This document shows positions 1 to 11,362 of a stretch of 64,000 bases of DNA, one piece after another. Position 1 is the stretch's first letter. Every line of letters begins with the position of its first letter. The stretch is from Tetraselmis striata (lineage: Eukaryota > Chlorophyta > Chlorodendrophyceae > Chlorodendrales > Chlorodendraceae). The notes beneath the pieces were generated by a model. It made no database searches and was not told the origin of the DNA. It was given only the letters and a program-made list of their open reading frames with translations. Where the stretch lies: assembly GCA_006384855.1 (NCBI GenBank), contig VCJN01001418.1:1-64000 (forward strand), written 5' to 3'. The translations under genes were made by a program, and so were the position numbers.

Positions 1-553
1 GTGAACGACACCACGCGCGCGAGCGCCCACAGCGCCAGGTGCTGGCTGTCGGGGTGCGCGTCGCGCAGCAGCGTGACGAGCGCGGAGACGCACTGGTCCG
101 CGTTGATGGTCTCGGGCATGTGGCGGCCAAAGCCGTTAGTGGTGGACAGCGTGCTGAGCTGGCCCTGCAGCGCACAGTGTCACGCGTCAGCAGAGGGGCA
201 AATGACCCGGGTCTCCGCCCCGGGGAGGGCCTCCAGTAGGGCACATTATTGACCAAGAGTGATACAAGCGCAGCCCAGCTTCATCTTCAGGTGGCACCTG
301 GACTCCACACAGCCACCCTTGATATCCGCGCATAGCATAGCCTCGCGTACGCATCGTACGTCCTCCCAGGTCAGCCACGTTGGCCACATTGCGTGCCGTC
401 ATTCTTCACATGCTCGTGATACTCATATAACAACACCGCGGTCGCGACGACAGCGGCCTTTTATCAAGCTGCAAGTTGGACAATAGTAGCGACTGCCTCG
501 TGCAGCACTTGGGCAACGCCCGCCCAGCGTAGTACATACCCCCCCCCTCCCCC

Positions 554-600
<47 letters not shown>

Positions 601-3401
601 CAAGTACCTAGCAGAGTACCTGGGGAAGATGGGAGTGCTCTAGGCAGCTTGCCGCGAGGCACTGAGACAAGAGCATGCCGGGGGGGGGGGGGGGGGGGGG
701 GGGGACCTTGAGGCTGAGCAGGGTGGACGCGTAGGTGTTGTACCCCGTGCGCTCCGGGTCCCGCAGCGAGGCCGCCAGGTTGACCACCAGCTTCTCCACC
801 GCGCCACGCTGCAGGGCCGCCGTCGCCAGGTCGCTGCTCTGCCCCGCGGCCAGCGTAAGCACCTGCAGGGGAAAGGGAGGTGGCAACACCAAGCTCGTGT
901 GAGCGCAAACCAAACCGTATTTTGCAGGCGCTTGAGAGATTGCTGGGATGTCAGGGGCGCGGCGCGGTCGCTGACCGCAGCAACACGGCGGAACACATGG
1001 CGGCGGCTCACCTGCGCCGCGATCTTGCGGTGGGTGACCTGCTCCGAGTCCAGCAGCACCACGGCGGGCGGCACCAGCGCGTCGGTGGCCCTCTGCCACG
1101 TGCCCTTCCCCTTGGCAGGGCACAGCCCCGACGAGAGGTGGTGCAGGAAAAGCAGCCCCGCGACAGCGAGGTTGGCGGCACAGGTGCGGTCCTTGCCCGC
1201 CAGCGCCGCAGCCGCGTCCACCAGGCGGCGCGCCTCGGCGATCAGGGACTCCAGCTCGTCGCCGTTGTCATCGCCGCTCTCGCGCGGCGGCGCCGCCCCC
1301 GACGGTTCAGGCGGGCGCGGCTGCTCGGCGGCGGCCCGCACCCGCTCGATGGCGTTGCCGACCGCCATCTTGGGATCCTCGTCCCGCATCACTTGCAGCT
1401 GGCCTGCGCGACAGCATCACAGGCGCAACTCAGCTTCTCTCCGTCATGTGACAACACGCAAGCCATGCCGCGCGCCTGCCGTCCCCGGCGCAGTCACACT
1501 GCACGAAAATTAAAAGTGCACGATACAATAACGCAAGGGGGCAATGCTGTGAATTGCCCCATTGGAGATGTGCTTAAGCATATCGTTCCGCACTTGATGG
1601 TCGCCCCGAGGTCGAGGACTGTTCTCATGAAATATCGTTCCGTTCTGTTCTGATGGGTGTGTTCTGACGGTATGGCATTATTGTTTTAAAACAGACCCAG
1701 GGTCACGATGACGTACACGGAAGGCTGGAAGTACCGGACAAAACAACATACCACTGGCTCGCGGAACGGGTGCCGGGGTGCTTCGAGTTTAGAGAGAACG
1801 AGGGGGGGGGGGGGGGGGGGGACCGGGGGGGGGGGGACCGGGGGGGGGGGGGTCATTGTTTTGCATCGTGTCACGAAGGAAAGGGGAGGTGGGGCGGCGG
1901 AGAGGACAGACCGAGAGAGGGGATGGGCGTACCCGCCGACGACGCGTCCTGGATGACGACCTGCATGGCGCGCTCCTCGAGCGCCGCGATCATGGCCACC
2001 ATGTTCTCTGCGGCCGCGGCCACCATGTCCTGGGCGCCCGCCCCCGGGCGCTCCCTGCCCCACGCGCCCGACCAGCGCTGCATCCAGGCAGCCAGCTCCA
2101 GGCTCAGCGCCTGCAGCTCGTGCTTGGCGACCACGCTCGTGTGCAGCGGGCTGCTGGGGAGCTGCTCCGGTGCCGAGTCGAGCGCCAGGAGGCTCGACGC
2201 CTGACAGTCCCACGCCTGCGAGCCAGGGTAGAAACAAGCTGAGCTCCAAGGTTGCAGCATGCAGGTTTGGGGAGGGGGGTGGGGGTAGAAGGAGACAGAG
2301 AGGCTCGAAAGGGGAAGCGGATGTCGGCACATCAATTTCCAGTGCAACGAACCGCAGTATCGCAACGCAGAACTAGTCACAGGCAGTGAGCTACAGATAA
2401 GAGCAAAGGAGAGAGGATAAGGAATCAGGGCAGATGGGGGCCTAGACCCATAAACCCTATCGACCGACAAATCAAGCGCCATTTCAGACAGAGACAGTTT
2501 GCTCTGGTAGCGCCAGCAGCGGCGGCAACGGACGCTGGCGACAGTTGAGCTAAGAGCGGTGTGATGGCCGGAAGAGCACAGCACAGGCACTGCCGGGGGT
2601 TCGCGCGGTGAATACCGGGGCGCCGACCTTGAGAATCTTGTTGAGGAGAGTGATCATGACGGCGGTGACGCCGGAGGGCCACAGCTCGGTCTGCATGCGC
2701 GCGGAGTCGCCTCCGCCCGCCTCGGGCGCCATCATGTTGCGCATCAGCTGGTGCGTGTACAGGTGCGACGGCGCAGTCGCCTTCGAGTCCTGCGGCCCCA
2801 CAGTACAGTTCCTCAGCGAACTCGAGAAATCTGCTTCTGGCACTGTCGGCGCGTAGTGGTCGGCGGGGCTTGAGAAAGGGAGGGGGGGGGGGGGGGGGGG
2901 GGGGGGGAGCAGGAGGCGTACCATGAGCAGCTCCAGCACTGGCACCATCGCGCCAGCCTCCAGCAGCTCGCGCCGCCCCGCGCGGAGCTCGCTCACCTTG
3001 CAGAGCAGCTTCACCGCGGAGGCGGCCAGCGGCCCCGACTGCGAGGCCAGCAGCGGAACGATGGTACGGATGGCGCCCGCCTCCACCAGGCTCGCCACCA
3101 CCTCCTGCGCGTCGTATCCCTGCCGGGAGCGGGCGCCAAGCAAAGGAGCCGTGTCCAGTTCAACCAGGAAGCGGAAAGCATCCACAAGCAGGGAGAAAGG
3201 AAAAAAGATAAGGAGGAGAGGGGGCAGCAGGGTGGGTTGCCCTCAACCGTGTTTGAGAGATGTTAAACTCCGATTGCCGGGTCAACTAGAGAGACGACAG
3301 TCTGGGCTGGATTCGTGTCAGAGGTCTTGTAGAGCAGCAAGGACATCACATGGGGACCCGTTCAAGAATTGTGCCCTCGATGTGTGTGTGCGTGTGCGTG
3401 C

Positions 3402-3457
<56 letters not shown>

Positions 3458-4395
3458 TGCGTGTGTGTGTGTGTGTGTGCGTGTGCGTGTGCGTGACACC
3501 GACCAAAACACCAACCAACCAACGATTTCAGCAGGGAGCCCCCATGCAGCCCAAAGTCACTCCCTTGAGCCTCTGGGCCGAGCGCCATCTGCTGTACTGT
3601 GTGATGCAGTAAGCACCGTCATAGTAATGGATCCCATGTAGAGAGCTTTAGAGTGGCCATCCGGCTGGACCGAATTATGACTGGCGGATGGAGGCTTGAG
3701 GCTGAGAGGGCGCTGAAGGGGCAGTCCCCACCTGCTCCTCTGCGTGGTCGAGGCAAAAGTCCAAGAGGCCCACCGCGGAGCTGCGCGTGTCCTCCAGCTC
3801 GCTCATGAGCAGCCCCACGAGGTTGCGCACCACCGTGGCGGAGAGCATCCCCTCGCTGAAGCCCTCCGCGACCTCGCCGCGCCGCTGCAGGTGCTGGCTG
3901 CGCGTGCCTGCGGGGACGGCCCGGAACGGCCGCGTCAGCCCTGTCCCTGCCCGGGCGCTGTTAGCTGCTGCAGATGAGGGGCGGGAGGAGGGGGCAGGCG
4001 CTTCCCACCTTCCCCAACCAGCTCCCACAGCTGTGTGGCCGCCAGCGCCTGCTCGTTGGGGCTGCCCACCCGCAGCGTGTTGAGCAGGCCCGCCACCACG
4101 CTGTCTGAGCCGCCAAGGTGCACGTCCTGCCCCGGCGGCTTGCCGCCGTCGCCCGACAGGTGCGCCACCCAAAAGTCCTCGAAGGAGTCATCTGGGAAGG
4201 GGTTCTGCTGCTTGTTGCGCGCGCGGGCTGCGACGAGGCGCCGGCGGGCCGGGCGGCCGCTGCCCGGAGCCGCTGCCCTACCGTCAGCAACGCCCCTGCA
4301 ATGCCCAGCCATGCCTGCCTTAGCGCCGGCGCACGCTTTTCCCATTGCCCAAGGAGTAAAGCGGGGGGGGGGGGGGGGGGGGGGGAGAGGGAGGT

Positions 4396-4426
<31 letters not shown>

Positions 4427-4588
4427 AATGTATACACGCGCTTATGAGAAGGGGGGCAGGGCGTACCAACTGGCTGGCACGATGGTGGGCCAGCAGGGGC
4501 GGCTAGATCCGGGGGCAGAGCCGCGCCCCGCGTTGCTGGGTGGCAGCAGCGGGCCCAAGCAGGCCGCGGCGCTGCTGGACGTCGCCAT
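1..4588 (-). CDS. Armadillo-repeat protein, probably plastid-targeted; 3' end beyond the window
   Basis: Nine exons join in phase on the minus strand: 4588-4467, 4277-4009, 3907-3732, 3119-2922, 2789-2628, 2215-1933, 1403-1012, 862-707 and 164-1, the last running off the window. Every junction is GT-AG (for example AAG|GTGGG at 4009 and CCCCGCAG|G before 3907). About 640 residues are visible. The first about 60 residues start MATSSSAACLGPLLPPSN and continue Ser/Ala/Arg-rich with few acidic residues, like a plastid transit peptide. The rest is helical repeat sequence. The clearest armadillo unit lies in exon 4 (EAGAIRTIVPLLASQSGPLA then LLEAGAMVPVLELLM), with further units in exons 3, 8 and 9. 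Armadillo repeats are protein-binding scaffolds; the partner cannot be inferred. Exon 6-7 is longer and less repeat-like, with an Ala/Pro/Glu linker. Confidence is high for the gene, moderate for targeting. Confidence 0.82.
555..597. repeat. (AC)n microsatellite in an armadillo-gene intron
   Basis: About 21 AC dinucleotides lie within the 542-bp intron 165-706, next to a short C tract at 540-554. Confidence 0.95.
680..704. repeat. G25 homopolymer directly behind a splice donor
   Basis: On the sense (minus) strand of the armadillo gene this is C25 starting immediately after the intron's GT (exon end 707, GT at 706-705). Confidence 0.93.
1802..1852. repeat. Interrupted poly-G tract in an armadillo-gene intron
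   Basis: Three runs of G separated by GACC interruptions lie about 80 nt downstream of the donor of the intron 1932-1404. They are poly-C on the gene's sense strand. Confidence 0.92.
2882..2907. repeat. G26 homopolymer in an armadillo-gene intron
   Basis: On the gene's sense strand this is C26, starting about 14 nt into the 132-bp intron 2921-2790. Confidence 0.93.
3381..3494. repeat. (GT)n microsatellite in an armadillo-gene intron
   Basis: About 114 bp of GT repeats with GCGT interruptions lie inside the 612-bp intron 3731-3120. The open frames over it on both strands (Val/Cys or His/Thr runs) are artefacts of the repeat. Confidence 0.95.
4362..4426. repeat. Two poly-G tracts in intron 1 of the armadillo gene
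   Basis: Two G runs of about 24 and 30 nt are separated by AGAGGGAGGT. The nearer one starts about 40 nt from the donor at 4466 and is poly-C on the gene's strand. Confidence 0.92.
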
Positions 4589-4753
4589 GGGGCAGGGACG
4601 CTGGGGGGATGGAGTGCCGCCGTGTCTCCTCCGCGGCTGCTAAAGGGGGCTCAAGCCTGCAGACCGCCGCGCGAGGGCGGTGGCTGCTCAGCCCTCTCAC
4701 CGCTCCCGGGAGCACAAGCCCCGCTGTCCCCCTGTGAAGCGCTGCTGCGCGCT

Positions 4754-4768
4754 CAAAAATATAAAATG
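4754..4768 (-). promoter_or_regulatory. Possible TATA-like element of the armadillo gene
   Basis: Read on the minus strand, this A/T stretch gives CATTTTATATTTTTG about 165 bp upstream of the chosen start codon at 4588, inside otherwise GC-rich DNA. It is the only such stretch nearby. A C36 tract (poly-G on the gene's strand) lies a further 70 bp upstream. No transcript data are available, so this is only a candidate. Confidence 0.22.
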
Positions 4769-4833
4769 CGGAAATATTCCATATGTGTATTTTCCCGGTT
4801 GGGCAATGCAACCGTGGCGCCACCGGGATGCCT

Positions 4834-4837
<4 letters not shown>

Positions 4838-4873
<36 letters not shown>
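4838..4873. repeat. C36 homopolymer upstream of the armadillo gene
   Basis: An uninterrupted C run about 250 bp upstream of the start codon at 4588; it is poly-G relative to the gene. Confidence 0.93.
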
Positions 4874-6277
4874 ACCCACCCCCCGCCCCGCGGCCGCCCT
4901 TTCTCCCGCCCACGCGCGCTGAATCCCGCTGACACCAGGGAGGCGTGTGCCAGGAGGTGTGGCCCCTCAACACACCAGACAAACGAAGGGAATATTACCT
5001 AAAAATCGCTACCGGCCATCCCCGCCCGCCCAACCTGGCCTAACCCCCGACCCTCTTCAACCGGGGACCGTACCCAGCTGCACCGGCCAGTGCTGGCCAG
5101 GCTCAGTTTCTGAGTGTCAGCAATGCGTGTCAGCCTAGTCTCGGGTCTGCTGCCGCGAGCGTGCAACGGGCAGGACCCCGCTGCTGTGCGCTACTACAGG
5201 GTACGAGTACCCGCGTCGCTGCGATTCTGGTAGCGGGAGCGACTATCTCCCCATACAGGCCACGGAAATATTTCAGATATTTGGCTTCCGGCGAGGCAGC
5301 ACATGTCTCGACGGGTCGATTATGTAGAGAGGAAGATGGGAGCAGTAAGATCACCTGAAACAGGGCTCGAGCGGGGGCCATGCTTCCAGATGCCAAGCTG
5401 CAGCAGGGCCTGGCCGCCGCTCGGAGGTGCTCGGCCCAAAGGATAGGGTGGTGGTGTCCCCGCTGGACTCAAGATATAGTCGTTCCGACGGGTCCGCCGC
5501 TTAGCAGCGACGAGAAGGCTGAGATGTCCGCTGGCCACAGGGGCAGGCCACTCCCCTGCGATGCAAGAAGGATGATGCGGCGATTTGTGTGCGAGCTGGC
5601 AGGAGGAGATTCAAGCTGCCGCAGCGCGAGCATGGAGGACGGGAGGTTGCGTGTGCACGCAGGCTATGCTGGAGCAGGTGCCACTCGGTACTGGTAGCGA
5701 CTACACCCGATTAGGGAGCTGCGAGTCGCTGCGGAGCACGTATTCGGGTACGCGTCAGGATTATGTCCCGTCATATCAATAATCGTGCATCACCACCCCA
5801 ATCAGCGGGGGGATGCGAATTAGCGACTATATCAGGGCACATTCGTCGTACTCGCAGCGAAAACCCGGTCGCCGATCAGATTAACCCGCAATGTTTTGTA
5901 AATAATAATGAATGGATAATATGGATTACGAGTAACCCATACCTGTACCAGGAGCTTTTATATTTTACTCATCTACGAGTACGACGTGGAACATATTAAT
6001 GTACTATAAATCCGCATGTGCAGTTATTCATCGGGCATCTACATTCATCTGATCAACAATCACTGCAGCTAATCCTTACATTCGGGCATTTGCCACTCTG
6101 TCCTCCTCACGTGGCCGCGTGGGGTCGCGATGCAACGCGGCGGCTCGGGCTCCGGCGGCGGGGCGCTGGTGCAGGGCATACAGCCAAGGGTTACAGGTAT
6201 AAACTACAGAGTACGGATCACCCAAATCTAACAACCACAAAGGCCTGATGCAGCGCCAGGATCCATAGGCCGGCGGA
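4874..6277. other. Spacer with no recognised gene
   Basis: Only short open frames without codon-like composition are present on either strand, and no splice-bounded exon is apparent. The stretch falls from GC-rich to AT-rich around 5850-6050. Confidence 0.5.
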
Positions 6278-6450
6278 GTCCTGGACTGGTTGGGTAGGAG
6301 TATCATGTTGATACTTTAATCATGTTGAGTCCTGGACTGGTTGGTAAGAGTATCATGTTGATACTTTAAGGAGTATCATGTTGATAGTTACATGATACTC
6401 AGCATGATACTCTGCGTTGTTCAGCAGGAGTATCATGTTGATAGTTACAT
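6278..6450. repeat. Cluster of 17-bp perfect hairpins (AGTATCATGTTGATACT)
   Basis: AGTATCATGTTGATACT, arms AGTATCA/TGATACT around TGT, occurs perfectly at 6299-6315 and 6349-6365. Variants ending TGATAG occur at about 6372 and 6429, with inverted partial copies (ATGATACT) between. The segment GTCCTGGACTGGTTGG is also duplicated (6278 and 6329), so part of the cluster arose by a 51-bp tandem duplication. Confidence 0.85.
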
Positions 6451-6659
6451 TGAGCTAGCTGCAAAGGGCGATCAGGAAACCACCAGAATAGGCAATAGCG
6501 GCCCCGCGGCCCGGCGCTAAGAGGGTTCTGCTTAACTGTGGGCTTTTTCCTTCCCCAGTACTTTCCGTGCATTCTCTTGACGCTCTCCCTGTAACCAAAA
6601 AGTAAAAATAGGAAATAGAAAGCGTCCACTACAGCAACAGTTGTGATTACATGAGCTAG

Positions 6660-7613
6660 ACGCAACATTCAAGAAATCCACACAGAAATCCAGAAGGAAA
6701 TCCAGCTACGGGCCAACAGAGGCAGGAACCGCCATGGTAGCCTCCGACCAGGCATCGCCACCAGCCAGCCGCCGCTCCACGCAGTAGGGACGCTCTCCCC
6801 AACACACAATCCCGGGCCACTCCAATAGCGGCACTAGGCCGAATGTAATGTGAAGGCGCCGACAGGAAAGGAGCTTCGAAGTTGAGGTCTCGCAGCAAGG
6901 AGCGGAAGTGGGGGGGTCCAACCCAGAACGGGGCGCCACGGGCGTGCAACAGACGCAGGCCACCCAACGCCAGATGCGCCGCCAGCTCGGTCGCGTCCTT
7001 TTCCGCCAAACGTAGAACGCCTTCCCCAGCACAACATCCCGGGCCACTCCAATAGCGGCACTAGGCCGAATGTAATGTGGAGGCGCCGACAGGACAGGAA
7101 GGGAGAAAGTGCGCAACGAGTAGGGAATGCAGAGCCGACCGGGCCAGCAACGACGTAAGACGCCGGTGTCCAGCGCGCGTTGTTCCGCCCAGCGCCAGAT
7201 CCGCCGCCAGCTCGGTCGCGTCCCCTTCCGCCGAACGTAGAACTCCCTTCCCAGCACAACATCCCGGGCCACTCCAATAGCGGCACTAGGCCGAATGTAA
7301 TGTGGAGGCGCCGACAGGACAGGAAGGGAGAGGGTGCTCAAAGAACAGCGAACAGGGACTTGACCGGACCAGCAACGACGTAAGACGCCGGTGTCACACT
7401 GCTCCTCCGCGGCAGTGGCAGCACGGGCGGGGCCAAGGCAACCAAGGCGCCACCCGTGCACGATCCCCGCCCCCATCCCCAGCCGGGGGTGGAGGCGGAG
7501 GAAGGGCCCGCGATTCCGAGGGCCGAGGACGGTCGTCGGGCCCGCCCAGGAGGCGGAGGGTGGGTTTGGTTTGGTGTCCACTACAGCAACAGTTGCGAGG
7601 TGGAGGCAGTACC
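6660..7613. repeat. Dispersed repeat 'A' with three tandem monomers of about 225 bp
   Basis: A segment beginning CCCGGGCCACTCCAATAGC and ending in the GGCGCCGACAGG block occurs at about 6810, 7036 and 7259, a period of 223-227 bp. The region is flanked on the right by unique-looking GC-rich sequence up to 7613. A second copy with two monomers lies at 22833-23515; both copies begin CAACATTCAAGAAATCC. Long minus-strand open frames here are the same frame repeated per monomer and are not taken as a gene. It could be the promoter-like 5' end of an unidentified mobile element. Confidence 0.75.
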
Positions 7614-7634
7614 AGAAGAGTAGCAGTACCAGTA
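7614..7634. repeat. Left target-site duplication (21 bp) of the non-LTR element
   Basis: Begins AGAAGAGTAGCAG and is identical over 21 bp to 10515-10535. Confidence 0.88.
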
Positions 7635-10307
7635 CTAGTACGAATGCGGAGGTCCCTGTTGGCGTCGCCCATTTCCTTTCCTCCGCTACCTTGGTTCCCC
7701 TAGATAAGCTCACGCCGGCGGAGCGCAATGCGTTGGAACTAAGTGCCGGAGACATGAAGGGGTCCGTTCGGCCCATTGGCATCGGCAGCGTGCTTGTCCG
7801 GTTCGCTGTGCGCGTCCTCTTGCGCGCTCATGGCGAGCCCATCGCCCAATGGCTTGCCGCCCGCGGCCAATTCGGTTTTGGCGTTAAGGGTGGTGTGGAA
7901 CTAGCTCAATTCCTTGTGCGATCTCTCCTAGACTCGGATCCATCCCTCGTATTGGTGCAGCTTGGCGCCGAAAACGCGTTCAATTCCTTCTACCGCTCCG
8001 AAATGTTCCGCACACTGCTCGAGGACCCTGTTTGGCAGCCTCTATTGCGTTCGGCTATCATGCTTTATGGTCAAGAGTCCAATCTGTACGTTTTCGACGG
8101 CTCCCAACCCGGTCCCTCTCTCCGGATTCCAAGCCGTCGAGGGGCCCGCCAGGGTTGGGTCCTCGGCCTCATCCTGTTCGCCGCCGTCGCTGCCCGAGTG
8201 TATGCTCGCATCGGCGCGGCTGCCCCCAGTCACTCAGTGTTGGCGGCTTTCTCAGACGACGTCAACCTAGTCGGCACTGGCGATGGACTTGCGCTTGCTA
8301 CATGGGTGGCCCCGTACGCTTTTGCCGCCGTTGGGTTAAGCGTCACCATTCGCAAACGACATGCGTATTGTCAGCTTGGCTCTCCGTCCCCCTTTGGCGC
8401 CCTTCCTTTTGGGCATTTGTTGCATGGTGTTGCAGTCTCCTCGTCCGGAATCAAGGTGCTTGGTGCCCCTGTGGGGTCGGCCACTTTCGCTCGGGAACTG
8501 TTGGACAAAACGGTCGAAAGATTTCGCCAATTCGGCTCCCGGCTCATCGGTTTGGCAGACCACTTCCACTCCCACACTGCTACTCGTGTGCTGCAAGTTT
8601 GCAGCCGTCGTTTTGGCCACCATCTCCGCTCCACGCCTCGGGGCTTGGGTCGATCCGAGGGGTATGGCGACACTATTACGTCTTTCCTCGAGGATGCAGA
8701 CGCCGCCGCTTTTTCAACGCTTGCCGGCATATGGGGTGTTAGCCTCGACCTCTTGGATACGCCCTCCATGCGCACGCAGCTGTCCCTCCCGGTCCAATTT
8801 GGGGCCCTAGGCATCGGCGATAATGTGGTTATAGCAGATGCCTCCCACATCGGCGCTGCCGCCCTCGTGGTTGGCCAAGCTGTGTCTTTCCTCCGTGCTC
8901 AACACGCCACCCTGATCGACGCCGGGGCGTTCTTTTCCGACCCGTCCGGCGCATCCAGCCCTCATAGCCTCTACCTTGTTGGGGCGTCCTCGATCCACCA
9001 GGCTTTGGCCACCCCAACGTTGGAGCTCGATGCCAACGCGTCGGCGCCGATGTGGGCTGTCGAGCTCCGCGCCGCTTACACCCGTGTCGTTGACGAGTGT
9101 GGAGACGCGGTGCTCGAAGATCTAGCGGGGCCGTTGGCCTCTGCCCTAAAGTTGCTCCCCTCCAAGCGCTCCCACGTTGCCCGTGCCGGCTGCTCGGCCG
9201 CCGGGGCTGAGCCGGCGTCTGCAATGCGCTCGGCGGCCGACCTCCAAGCTATCCCGCATTACTCGGACTTCCCCTTGCACTCCATGCGGAAAGTACAGGA
9301 AACCCTGAGCCACCGCATTCACACGGTCCGTTTCGCAAAGCTTGTTGCGCGTATGTCTACAAACGGCCCTGACAGCAACCGCTTCCGAGGCCGCCTCTTA
9401 CGCGCTGCGTTCCTGGTGACTGATCCTCCAAGTGAGGGTCGCCTTGGTGAAGTCCGTGAGCGTTCCCCTGAGTACTACGATTCCATGTTTCCGCTTGCCG
9501 CCCATTTGGCCTTCCGGCGGCTCCTGTCCTCTCCCTTGGCGAGCCATGCTCTTGTGCTTCTTGCTCCTTCTCGGTACAAGGTATGCTTGCCCGTTTTGAG
9601 GATGCTGGCGTGGAGTTCACTCCTTCAACTTGAGCAGCCGCATACGCTGATCACGTGGCACGTTGCTCTGGGGGCGACTCCAACCACGCCGCACACGAGT
9701 GGGCGGCACATGGCCTTTCCGACATTTGCCACGACGTGAAGTCCGCGCTGGGCGTGGGTGTCCATATCCTCACGGACCCGTCGGTGCTTGTTTCTCTCCC
9801 GAAGGGCAGCGACGGGCGGCCTGCCGATGTTGGGCTTTTCGGGTATGGCGGTATCCGCGGAAACACGGTTGCTGTCGATACCACCATTGCCCCCATCCTC
9901 GGCGTGTCAACCTCGGATCCAACGACTGCTTTGCGGGCTGCTGAGCGCCACAAAATCCAGAAGTATGACGAGGGTGTCCGAAACGCCGCCGGCATGCTTC
10001 GCTTAGTTCCTTTCGCCGTTTCCGAGTTTGGCTCGCTGGCCCCGCACGCCGAGGCTTTCTTGGTGGAGCTTGCGAAAGCTAGCCACGCACACACTGGCAA
10101 AAAAATCGGCCAGCTCTATCTTGTCTGCGTGGCGCCGCCGTTTCTCCTTGCTCATCAACATGGCACATGCAGACAACGCACGTTCTTGGCGGGGTCGTGG
10201 CCGCGCGTGCGGCACGTGATGGTGCTCCTGCGCCTGCGTCGCGTCGCTCGTCGGCATGTGTTGCTATGACCCGGGTCATTGGCTGCAAGCGTCCTCGCCG
10301 CGCCTGA
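7635..10307 (+). pseudogene. Non-LTR retrotransposon polyprotein (RT + restriction-like endonuclease), inactivated
   Basis: The RT core is open from 7635 to about 9575. Blocks visible are RPIGIG near the start, LGAENAFNSFYR (motif A, about 7961), RRGARQGWVLGLILF (motif B, about 8131) and AFSDDVNLVG (motif C, about 8248). Motif A normally reads L-D-x-x-NAFN; here the aspartate codon is Gly (7964-7966, one transition away from GAC), and motif B has lost the usual QGDPL. The frame changes near 9575, a TGA interrupts at 9631-9633, then a domain follows with RCSGGDSNHAAHEW, GRPADV, VAVDTT and RHKIQKYDE. These fit the zinc-knuckle and PD-(D/E)xK nuclease of this class. Two further small indels around 10120 and 10177 shift the last about 60 codons relative to the 17.4-kb copy; the original stop is at 10305-10307. 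Confidence 0.85.
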
Positions 10308-10514
10308 TAGCCTACCCTACCTGGGGCGGGGGTTCCTTTGGTTCCTGGCAGCTAAGTGACTTCGTGGTTCCCTTGTCTCCTTCTCGGTTCTTGGCTCCCT
10401 GTCCTCCTGCTCGACCTTGGTTTCAGGCTTGTGTCTCTCTTTTGCTAACAACCTTTCATAGTTGCTGTCAGTTCTGTTTGTAGTGCGCTTTCGTGAAAGC
10501 CCTTGTGTCATAAA
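7635..10514 (+). mobile_element. 5'-truncated non-LTR retrotransposon, reverse transcriptase plus restriction-like endonuclease type
   Basis: The 2,880-bp insertion is bounded by perfect 21-bp duplications. It holds the RT core, a C-terminal nuclease region and about 205 bp of 3' untranslated sequence ending in a small hairpin (GCTTTC GT GAAAGC near 10486). No poly(A) tail is present. The left end starts inside the coding region, just before the first RT block, as expected from incomplete target-primed reverse transcription. The copy at 17431-18261 shares the same 3' end but begins at the position equivalent to 9678. Two independent truncation points, one common 3' terminus and different target duplications fit TPRT (established mechanism for this class). 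Confidence 0.9.
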
Positions 10515-10535
10515 AGAAGAGTAGCAGTACCAGTA
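10515..10535. repeat. Right target-site duplication (21 bp) of the non-LTR element
   Basis: Perfect repeat of 7614-7634, directly after the element's 3' end. Confidence 0.88.
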
Positions 10536-10554
10536 TCGATCCCGCCTAATGCGG

Positions 10555-10636
10555 GACGCGGGCCGCTTTTAAGCAGCGGCTTGCTGTGTTGATTTTCTAA
10601 TTCTGGGGAACTGCCTTTTTTGCAATTCACACCAGA
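10555..10636. repeat. Dispersed hairpin repeat 'H', copy 1
   Basis: Contains a GGCCGCT...AGCGGC hairpin followed by TGTGTTGATTTTCTA, then CTGCCTTTTTTGCAATTCAC. The same order recurs wholly or in part at 11363, 12441, 13088, 31690, 38405, 39458 and 42576, in both orientations. The stem is kept while loop sequences differ. Confidence 0.65.
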
Positions 10637-11362
10637 AGAGGGTATCATCTTGATAGTACGGTACTGTCATCCTGGTAGGGTATCCGTTAAAATTACTGAC
10701 GTCAAGTAGGCAGTACCTGTACCCCTGGCCAACTGGAAGCTTGCACACCCTCCCTGAACCTCGTCCCGTACTGTAGCAGCACCCGAACGAACAGCTCCTG
10801 CTCATCCATCACATGGGACTCCCGGGGGCCGACTACATGTAACGACATGTAATAGTCGCGATTTTAAGATATTTATTGAAGAAATATTTAATTTTATTAC
10901 GGTGCGTGTATGTAATTGTAGTCCATGTAGGATATGTGAAAATGAAATGCATATATCACCGCGCATAGTGTATGATAGTCGCAATATAAACGTACATGTA
11001 CACATCTACATCTGTGAGAATAAATACATATGTAGCCACTCTATATAGAAATTATTTGTACATATGACAGTGACTAGCCTTTTCTTTTGCAATTGGTTAT
11101 ATATTCGGTTGTGCCGTAGGTAATATTTACAGACGTGAGGTACGGTAGGCTTGCCTATGCCATCTTGCTGCTGCTGGGCGGTTGTCGGACGGTGCTGGCG
11201 GGCTGGCGGTGACCATATGGCCTGCACGTAGGGTACGAACAGTAGTCGCTACAGTAATCCCCGTCAGCATGACAGCAAGCTGGCGTTATTCACTTTCCTT
11301 AATAATGTGAAAGCCACGTCATTCAAGCATAATATCTTAGTCGCTACCAGCAAGTACCCGTA

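Noticed and set aside
3369-3641. Open frames with long Val/Cys, Arg/Val or Thr/His runs on both strands
   Set aside because: They are produced by the (GT)n microsatellite inside an armadillo-gene intron.
6706-7782. 358-codon minus-strand frame with repeated HYIRPSAAIGVARD segments
   Set aside because: It is the same frame read once per monomer of repeat A and it continues into the antisense of the retrotransposon; the other copy (23.0-23.6 kb) accumulates changes without coding constraint.
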